A stretch of 64,000 nucleotides of DNA from Arenicellales bacterium (lineage in GTDB: Bacteria; Pseudomonadota; Gammaproteobacteria; Arenicellales; JAJDZL01). The stretch spans positions 3,348,001-3,412,000 of the forward strand of contig OY282380.1 of NCBI GenBank assembly GCA_958295885.1, written 5' to 3'. A model generated the notes under the pieces. That model was not told the origin of the DNA and searched no databases. It worked only from the letters and a program-made list of their open reading frames with translations. Positions within the stretch are counted from its first letter, which is position 1, and each line of letters starts with the position of its first letter. Made by a program: the position numbers and the translations under genes. Positions 57,146-64,000 of the stretch are shown piece after piece.

Positions 57146-60100
57146 ATGAGCATTAGTTTTACTCAAAAAAAACGAATTCGAAAAAATTTCGGCAAACGAA
57201 CTGACGTACTCAAGGTTCCATACCTGCTTGAGATTCAAAAGAGTTCTTTTCGCCAGTTCCTGCAGGCAGAAGTACCGCCTGAAGAGAGAAAAATCGTTGG
57301 TTTGCAGGCCGCTTTCAATAAAGCGTTTCCAATCGCAAGTCATGATGGCGATGTTGAACTGCAGTTTGATGAATACCAGCTTGAACCTCCAAAATTTGAC
57401 GAGGTAGAGTGTCGTCAGCGCGGTTTGACTTACACTTCGACTCTCAAAGCAACTCTCAAACTGGTGAATTTTGACCCCGTTGATTCCGAGAGCGGCAGAA
57501 GTGAAATCGGGAGAATCATTGATGTAAAGAAAAGCGATTCCGTATTCATCGCAGAAATTCCATTGATGACCGAAAGCGGTTCTTTCATCATCAACGGAAC
57601 CGAGCGCGTCGTAGTGTCGCAGCTGCATCGTTCTCCAGGCGTGTTTTTCGATCATGACAAAGGAAAATCACACTCTTCTGGCAAGCTGTTGTTTGGCTGC
57701 CGCGTGATTCCATATTGGGGGTCTTGGCTGGATTTTGAATTCGATGCGAAGGATCACCTCTATATGCGCATCGACCGCAAAAAGAAAGAACCGGCAACCC
57801 TTCTGCTGAGGGGCATGGGCTTGCGCGAGGAAGAAATACTCGGACACTTTTTTGAGTTCGATAAGTTTACGATCGGCAAAGACGGAAAAATCTTTCTTCA
57901 TTTGGATGACCCGAACAAACTTCGCGGACAGGTGCTCAGTTTTGACATTAAGCATTCCAACGGCAATGTGGTTGTTGAAAAAGGAAAGCGAATCAATCAG
58001 CTCGATCTCATCAAGCTGAGAAAATCCAAAATCAGCCGTTTTGAAGTGGACCTGTCTTTTCTAAACGGGCGAGCTTGTGCCAACGCCATCAGAAGTAGTG
58101 ATTCACCTCCTGAGATTGAATCATTCACGCTTCGCAAGGACGGCCGGCTCACAATGGCCATTGATCGATTGGACCGTCTGCGTAATCTGAAGTTTGAATT
58201 TGATTTGCGGACTGTGGACGACAAGTTGATTCAGGCGAAAAATCAGGAAATTACCGAAAAAGAGATAATCGCGCTTAGAAATTCCGGGGCCAAGCGCCTG
58301 TCCGTTGAACCGTCCTACCTGCATGGTCGCTGCCCGCCTGGCGATCTTGTGGACCCAGTTACAAACAAGGTCATTGTCGGCGCTTCCGCACCTTTTGATG
58401 TCTCGGGAGACACGCTGGCAAAATTAGAGCAGGCTGGAATCAGTCATTTCACGTTGATGCCGAAACCGCACGAAGAAGATGAAGTTTTAATGCAAGCCAA
58501 TGAAACCTTTGATAGCGACGGTTACAAAATTGGACGATTGAAGCAACACGATATTCAGGAGTTTTACACGATATATACCAACGACATCGACCGTGGGCCA
58601 TATATTTCTGAAACTCTGCAAATTGATGGTCGTCCAAGCGAGTTGGAAGCAAAGAAAAGAATTTATCGGATTATGCGGCCTGGTGATCCACCAACGGATG
58701 ACGCCGCCTCGAATCTGTTCAAGAATCTGTTCTTTTCCGACGAACGATACAACTTGTCTGAAGTAGGTCGGATGAAGCTGTCAAGACGGCTGCGTCGAGA
58801 TTCGATTGAAGGCCCCACCATTCTGGAACAAAAGGACGTCATTGATGTCATGAAATTTTTGATTGATCTGAAAGACGGAAAGGAAGTTGTTGATGATATC
58901 GATAACCTGGGAAATCGAAGAGTTCGAACTGTAGGCGAACTCGTCGAAAATCAATTTCGTTCCGGTTTAAGTCGAGTGGAACGAGCAGTACGAGAACGTT
59001 TGAGTCAGGTCGACTCGGATACCTTGACCCCACAGGATCTGATTAACGCAAAGCCGGTAACGGCAGTCGTGCGTGAATTTTTCCGTTCGAGCCAATTGTC
59101 TCAATTCATGGATCAGACCAATCCGCTTTCGGAAGTGACTCACAAACGCCGCGTGACTGCGTTGGGCCCAGGCGGGCTTTCGCGCGAGCGTGCTGGTTTT
59201 GAAGTGCGCGACGTGCATCCCACACACTATGGCCGAGTTTGCCCCATTGAAACTCCAGAAGGTCCGAATATTGGATTGATCAACTCGCTTGCGATGTACG
59301 CGAGAATCAATAACTATGGATTTCTGGAGACTCCATACCGCAGAGTGCAGCGCGGAAGAGTGTCCAATAAAGATGAAGATGTGCACTATTTGTCAGCAAT
59401 TGAAGAAGGTGACTATGTAATTGCACCGGCTAATGTCGCAGTCGACAGCCGCGGTCGATTGACCAAAGATTTGGTGCCAAGTCGGCGCGGCAATGAGTTT
59501 ATGCTGTCGAGTCCAAATGAAATTGATTATGTTGATGTTGCACCCGCACAGATCGTATCGATCGCAACGGCTTGCATTCCATTTCTGGAACACGACGATG
59601 CAAACCGTGCGCTGATGGGCTCGAACATGCAGCGCCAGGCGGTGCCTACCATCGAAACCGAACCTCCACTGGTTGGCACGGGCAACGAGATGACAGTCGG
59701 TATTGAATCGGGAGTTACTGTGACCGCAAAACGCAGCGGCGTTGTGGATTCGGTTGATGCAGGACGAATCGTCGTTCGTACGATTGATGACGAAAATTCA
59801 GATGTGAATGATTCCGGCGTAGACATTTACAGCCTGATCAAATATCGAAGATCCAATCAGAGCACCACAATCAATCAGCGACCATTGGTCAAAGAGGGAG
59901 ACGAGGTCAGAAAAGACGACACGATTGCAGATGGACCTGCAACCAATTTGGGTGAACTGGCGCTAGGGAGAAACATTCTGGTTGCCTTCATGGCCTGGAG
60001 TGGCTACAACTTTGAAGATTCAATCGTGATTTCAGAACGATTGGTTCAGGACGAAGTCTATACGACGATTCACATTGAGGAATTTTCGGTTGAAGCGCGT

Positions 60101-61651
60101 GATACTCGATTAGGACCTGAAGAAATCACTCGTGACATCCCGAGCGTTGGTGAAGCAGCGCTGGCAAAATTAGATCAATCGGGAATTATTTTCAATGGTG
60201 CGGAAGTTTCTGCCGGTGACATTTTGGTAGGGAAAGTTTCTCCGAAAGGAGATGTTCAGGCGACGCCGGAACAGAAGTTGATGTTTGCTATATTTGGTGA
60301 GAAAGCTTCAGACATTAAAGACACTTCCTTGAAGCTCCCATCCGGCATGTCCGGTACGGTGATTGACGTTCAGGTGTTCACGCGGGCTGGCATCGATCGA
60401 GATGCCCGAGCTGAGCAGAATATCGAAGCAGACATCATGCGAATCAAGAAAAATCTGAATGATCAGTTTCGAATTGAAGAGCGTGCTGCCGCTGATCGCG
60501 TCGCTACGCTGCTGGATGGTCAGATTGCCGAAGGCGGACCGGACGGATTGGAACGGGAAGCGGTGATTACAAGAGAATATCTGGAAAAGTTAAGACGTAA
60601 CGAGTGGTCGGAAATTCGGGTTCGAGATGATGAAGTTGCAAAGCGATTTGAATTGATTCAAGCTCAAATTGAGCAGCGGAAGAAAATATATGAAGAGGAA
60701 TCCAGGAAAAAACGCGACAAACTCGAAGAAGGCGATGACCTGAAGTCGGGCGTTCTAAAGCGCGTTAAGGTGTTCGTAGCAGTCAAGCGAAGACTTCAGC
60801 CGGGTGACAAGATGGCAGGACGGCACGGGAACAAGGGCGTGATCTCTAAGATTGTTCCGATTGAAGACATGCCTCATCTGGACGATGGAACGACTGTTGA
60901 CATCATCCTGAATCCCTTGGGAGTCCCGTCGCGCATGAATATCGGTCAGGTCCTTGAAACTCATTTGGGTTGGGCTTCACATGAAATCGGAAAAAAGATT
61001 GGAGCTATGATCGATAAAAAAAATAAGAAAAAGACAACACCCACGCAGATCCGGCGGTATTTGGGCAAATTCTACACATCTCGTTCCGAAAAAGAGATTT
61101 TGAAATCTCTGAATACTGACGAAGTAGTGGAACTTGCGGAAAATCTGAGAAAAGGTCTGCCAATGTCTACTCCGGTGTTCGATGGCGCGACCGAGCATGA
61201 AGTTAAGGATATGCTTGAAATGGCAGGCCTGCCAAGCAGCGGCCAGGCCGTACTCTACGACGGTCGGACGGGCGAACCTTTTGATCATCCCATCACAGTC
61301 GGTTACATGTACATGCTGAAATTGACTCATCTGGTCGATGACAAAATGCATGCGCGTTCCACAGGTCCGTACAGTCTGATTACGCAGCAGCCGCTGGGCG
61401 GAAAAGCCATGGGAGGCGGGCAGCGATTCGGAGAAATGGAAGTATGGGCACTGGAGGCATACGGCGCTGCCTATACCCTGCAGGAAATGCTGACGGTGAA
61501 GTCAGATGATATGTTTGGAAGATCGAAAATTTACGAAAACATTGTTGCCGGCAGACATCGGATGGAAGCAAAAACGCCGGAATCTTTTAACGTTCTAGTC
61601 AAAGAAATCCGTTCACTGGGATTGGACATTGACATGCGCGAAACCAAGTAG
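57146..61651 (+). CDS. rpoB: DNA-directed RNA polymerase subunit beta, enlarged
   Basis: Catalytic beta subunit. All core blocks are present: [21 protein letters not shown], the rifampicin-site region ([20 protein letters not shown]), [37 protein letters not shown], the [18 protein letters not shown] segment, and the C-terminal [18 protein letters not shown]. At 1,501 residues it is about 160 longer than E. coli RpoB. Much of the excess comes from residues about 241-396, where a module of about 80 residues appears twice in tandem (FTIGKDGKI... and FTLRKDGRL...), within the lineage-variable region near the beta lobe. Further extra residues follow at about 440-465 and in the helical insert around residue 1,080-1,190. 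The reading frame is unbroken. Confidence 0.97.
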   Translation: MSISFTQKKRIRKNFGKRTDVLKVPYLLEIQKSSFRQFLQAEVPPEERKIVGLQAAFNKAFPIASHDGDVELQFDEYQLEPPKFDEVECRQRGLTYTSTLKATLKLVNFDPVDSESGRSEIGRIIDVKKSDSVFIAEIPLMTESGSFIINGTERVVVSQLHRSPGVFFDHDKGKSHSSGKLLFGCRVIPYWGSWLDFEFDAKDHLYMRIDRKKKEPATLLLRGMGLREEEILGHFFEFDKFTIGKDGKIFLHLDDPNKLRGQVLSFDIKHSNGNVVVEKGKRINQLDLIKLRKSKISRFEVDLSFLNGRACANAIRSSDSPPEIESFTLRKDGRLTMAIDRLDRLRNLKFEFDLRTVDDKLIQAKNQEITEKEIIALRNSGAKRLSVEPSYLHGRCPPGDLVDPVTNKVIVGASAPFDVSGDTLAKLEQAGISHFTLMPKPHEEDEVLMQANETFDSDGYKIGRLKQHDIQEFYTIYTNDIDRGPYISETLQIDGRPSELEAKKRIYRIMRPGDPPTDDAASNLFKNLFFSDERYNLSEVGRMKLSRRLRRDSIEGPTILEQKDVIDVMKFLIDLKDGKEVVDDIDNLGNRRVRTVGELVENQFRSGLSRVERAVRERLSQVDSDTLTPQDLINAKPVTAVVREFFRSSQLSQFMDQTNPLSEVTHKRRVTALGPGGLSRERAGFEVRDVHPTHYGRVCPIETPEGPNIGLINSLAMYARINNYGFLETPYRRVQRGRVSNKDEDVHYLSAIEEGDYVIAPANVAVDSRGRLTKDLVPSRRGNEFMLSSPNEIDYVDVAPAQIVSIATACIPFLEHDDANRALMGSNMQRQAVPTIETEPPLVGTGNEMTVGIESGVTVTAKRSGVVDSVDAGRIVVRTIDDENSDVNDSGVDIYSLIKYRRSNQSTTINQRPLVKEGDEVRKDDTIADGPATNLGELALGRNILVAFMAWSGYNFEDSIVISERLVQDEVYTTIHIEEFSVEARDTRLGPEEITRDIPSVGEAALAKLDQSGIIFNGAEVSAGDILVGKVSPKGDVQATPEQKLMFAIFGEKASDIKDTSLKLPSGMSGTVIDVQVFTRAGIDRDARAEQNIEADIMRIKKNLNDQFRIEERAAADRVATLLDGQIAEGGPDGLEREAVITREYLEKLRRNEWSEIRVRDDEVAKRFELIQAQIEQRKKIYEEESRKKRDKLEEGDDLKSGVLKRVKVFVAVKRRLQPGDKMAGRHGNKGVISKIVPIEDMPHLDDGTTVDIILNPLGVPSRMNIGQVLETHLGWASHEIGKKIGAMIDKKNKKKTTPTQIRRYLGKFYTSRSEKEILKSLNTDEVVELAENLRKGLPMSTPVFDGATEHEVKDMLEMAGLPSSGQAVLYDGRTGEPFDHPITVGYMYMLKLTHLVDDKMHARSTGPYSLITQQPLGGKAMGGGQRFGEMEVWALEAYGAAYTLQEMLTVKSDDMFGRSKIYENIVAGRHRMEAKTPESFNVLVKEIRSLGLDIDMRETK
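57866..58330 (+). repeat. Diverged tandem duplication inside rpoB
   Basis: Residues about 241-315 and 327-396 align along their length: F-T-x-x-K-D-G at the start, LR...FD..., an EKGKRI/AKNQEI turn, [22 protein letters not shown] against [22 protein letters not shown] at the end. The spacing between copies is 86 residues. The corresponding E. coli region has one such unit. Confidence 0.75.
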
Positions 61652-61711
61652 CTGAAGTATTGAAAAATCGCAGTTGAAACTCAAGTTACAAACAAGACAG
61701 CGAGTTGACAG

Positions 61712-64000
61712 ATGAGACAAATTGAAAACCTGATGAGACGTCGGGGACGCTCCGATGATTTTGACGAAATCAGAATCGGACTGGCTTCTCCAGAAAAGAT
61801 CAAGAGCTGGTCGTGGGGAGAGGTGCGAAAACCAGAGACGATCAACTATCGAACCTTTAAACCCGAACGAGACGGCTTGTTCTGCGCAAAACTGTTCGGG
61901 CCGGTCAAGGACAACGAATGTCAGTGCGGCAAATACAAGCGCCTGAAACACCAGGGCGTTGTCTGCGAAAAGTGCGGTGTTGAAGTCACGCTGTCCAAAG
62001 TCAGACGCGAGCGCATGGGGCATATTCAACTGGCGAGTCCAGTCGCGCACATTTGGTTCTTGAAGAGCCTGCCGTCAAGACTCGGGTTGTTGCTTGATAT
62101 GACGGTTCGGCAGATCGAATGTGTCATGTACTTCGAAGCCTATGTTGTCGTAGAACCGGGATTCAGTACGGATCTCAAGCGCGGCGACTGCCTGAACGAA
62201 GAAGAGTATCACGAAGCGATCGAAAACTACGGCAGCGAATTCGATGCCCGCATGGGTGCGGAGGCCATTCGCGAATTGGTAGTCAGCATTGACTTGGAAA
62301 CAGAATCAAAGAAACTGCGTGAGGAAATTGGCAAAACCAGATCGGTAACGAAGATTAAGAAATTGCTGAAGCGCTTGAAACTGATAGAGTCCTTCATCGA
62401 GTCGGGCAACAAGCCCGAATGGATGATTCTCAAGGTGTTGCCCATTCTTCCGCCGGATTTAAGGCCGTTGGTACCATTGGATGCAGGGCGTTTCGCAACA
62501 TCTGACCTGAATGATCTGTATCGACGGGTCATCAATCGCAACAATCGGCTCAAGAAGCTGTTGGATCTGAACGCGCCAGACATCATTGTACGCAACGAAA
62601 AGCGCATGCTGCAGGAAGCAGTGGATGCGTTGCTCGACAACGGACGGCGCGGCAAGGTGATCACCGGTGCGAACAAGCAGAAACTGAAGTCCCTTGCTGA
62701 CATGATTAAAGGCAAGCAAGGTCGATTTCGACAAAACCTGCTGGGCAAGCGCGTGGACTATTCGGGCCGTTCAGTGATTGTCGTCGGGCCGACGCTGAAA
62801 CTGCATCAGTGCGGACTGCCGAAACGAATGGCGCTGGAGCTGTTCAAGCCATTCGTGTATCACGAATTGATCAATCGGTATCCGGACCGAGCGAATATAC
62901 GACGTGCGAAGAAAGCGACCGATCAGGAAATTCCTGAAGTGTGGGACATTTTGGAAGCTGTAATTCGAGAGCATCCCGTCCTGCTAAATCGTGCTCCGAC
63001 GCTTCATCGACTTGGAATTCAGGCTTTTGAACCGATTTTGGTCGAAGGGAAAGCGATTCAGCTGCATCCGCTGGTCTGCACTCCGTACAACGCGGATTTT
63101 GATGGAGATCAAATGGCGGTGCATATTCCTCTGACGGTTGAATCGCAGATCGAAGCTCGTACCCTGATGATGTCGACCAACAACATTTTGTCGCCAGCCA
63201 ATGGCGAACCGATTATCGTGCCATCCCAAGATATCGTGCTTGGACTGTACTACATGACGCGCGACGCGAACAATCCGAAGGGATCCGGAAAAACCTTTGC
63301 AGACGTTTCCGAGGTGCGAAGAGCATATTACGTAGGAGCAGTCTCATTGCATGCGTCAATTCGAGTCCGAATTGAAAGAAGCGAAGTTCGCAAAGACATT
63401 GTTCAGCAAACCAACAATTTCTATCATACGACGGTTGGGCGAGCGCTGCTTTCGGATATTCTGCCACCAACGATGGATTTTGCACTGATCAACCGGGTGC
63501 TCAATAAGAAAGCGATCTCTGAGATTGTCAATTCCTGTTACCGCCATGTTGGTTTGAAAGAAACCGTCGTATTGGCCGACCAGCTGATGTATTTGGGATT
63601 TGAATATGCTGCCAAAGGCGGAATTTCAATCTGTATTGATGACATTGCAATTCCAGGCGACAAAAAGAAGATTTTAGAAGATGCCGATGATCAGGTGGAA
63701 TTCGTGCAGAAGCAGGCCAATGCCGGACTGCTTACGGATGGAGAACGCTACAACAAGGTGGTTGACATTTGGGGGCGTGCGAGCGATCAGGTCGCCAAGT
63801 CTATGATGGAAAATTTACGTACTGAAGAAGTGATAGACCAGGATGGAAAAGAAGTTCAGCAGCTTTCATTCAATCCAGTCCATGTTATGGCGGACTCTGG
63901 TGCAAGAGGTTCGCATGCACAGATTCGGCAGCTGGCCGCCATGCGAGGTCTCATGTCAAAACCGGATGGAACCATTATTGAAACACCCATCAAGGCGAAT
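61712..64000 (+). CDS. rpoC: DNA-directed RNA polymerase subunit beta' (N-terminal part, cut by window end)
   Basis: The first 763 codons of the beta' subunit; the gene runs past the window. The start ATG opens [20 protein letters not shown], an N-terminus slightly different from E. coli. The zinc ribbon shows [20 protein letters not shown] (about residues 70-90). The catalytic magnesium motif NADFDGD is at residues 460-466 (about 63089), nearly the E. coli position. The gene begins 60 bases after rpoB in the normal order. Confidence 0.97.
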   Translation, partial: MRQIENLMRRRGRSDDFDEIRIGLASPEKIKSWSWGEVRKPETINYRTFKPERDGLFCAKLFGPVKDNECQCGKYKRLKHQGVVCEKCGVEVTLSKVRRERMGHIQLASPVAHIWFLKSLPSRLGLLLDMTVRQIECVMYFEAYVVVEPGFSTDLKRGDCLNEEEYHEAIENYGSEFDARMGAEAIRELVVSIDLETESKKLREEIGKTRSVTKIKKLLKRLKLIESFIESGNKPEWMILKVLPILPPDLRPLVPLDAGRFATSDLNDLYRRVINRNNRLKKLLDLNAPDIIVRNEKRMLQEAVDALLDNGRRGKVITGANKQKLKSLADMIKGKQGRFRQNLLGKRVDYSGRSVIVVGPTLKLHQCGLPKRMALELFKPFVYHELINRYPDRANIRRAKKATDQEIPEVWDILEAVIREHPVLLNRAPTLHRLGIQAFEPILVEGKAIQLHPLVCTPYNADFDGDQMAVHIPLTVESQIEARTLMMSTNNILSPANGEPIIVPSQDIVLGLYYMTRDANNPKGSGKTFADVSEVRRAYYVGAVSLHASIRVRIERSEVRKDIVQQTNNFYHTTVGRALLSDILPPTMDFALINRVLNKKAISEIVNSCYRHVGLKETVVLADQLMYLGFEYAAKGGISICIDDIAIPGDKKKILEDADDQVEFVQKQANAGLLTDGERYNKVVDIWGRASDQVAKSMMENLRTEEVIDQDGKEVQQLSFNPVHVMADSGARGSHAQIRQLAAMRGLMSKPDGTIIETPIKAN

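Overview
The window looks like the chromosome of a gammaproteobacterium of moderate GC. The order tRNA-Tyr, tRNA-Gly, tRNA-Thr, tuf, tRNA-Trp, secE, nusG, rplKAJL, rpoBC, together with long-type GshA, a class I DAHP synthase and a bifunctional BirA, is typical of that class. The genus cannot be named from sequence alone. Many broken insertion sequences and decaying genes suggest relaxed selection, as in a host-associated or recently bottlenecked lineage; that is an inference.

Layout. 0-12.3 kb is dense housekeeping: DAHP synthase, ATP sulfurylase, a Trm112-like protein, an FKBP isomerase, a 2-hydroxyacid dehydrogenase, gshA, a three-gene GldF/GldG/DUF4340 membrane operon with no ATPase gene beside it, and ilvD. 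12.6-16.5 kb holds a DUF3500 protein, a decayed IS1380-type element and a coiled-coil DUF1640 protein. 17.2-23.1 kb carries ispG, birA and two divergent non-haem iron dioxygenases that share a palindrome-rich intergenic region. 24.2-27.5 kb is the transglutaminase / alpha-E / circularly permuted ATP-grasp cluster. 27.7-38.8 kb is an accessory zone: a truncated group II intron, a subtilisin-like autotransporter lipoprotein, broken IS1380, IS1182 and IS66 elements, two families of small inverted-repeat elements (MITE-like), a BCCT transporter, a HigBA remnant, and a Slam-type outer-membrane gene broken by one of the MITEs. 38.8-42.8 kb is a polyamine-type ABC importer. 42.8-52.1 kb is a transposon graveyard beginning at a tRNA-Thr gene; it contains one apparently intact IS1634-family element inserted into an IS1380 relic, a secreted protein, and decayed unknown genes. 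52.1-64 kb is the tRNA-tuf-ribosomal protein-RNA polymerase block, ending inside rpoC.

Most notable observations: RpoB is about 1,500 residues long and contains what reads as a tandem duplication of a roughly 80-residue module in its lineage-variable region. A 142-bp MITE with 9-bp target duplications interrupts the Slam-like gene, and removing it restores the reading frame. A second, about 205-bp MITE family supplies the promoter-proximal DNA of both the autotransporter and the BCCT transporter. No complete CRISPR array, prophage or clearly new defence system was seen.
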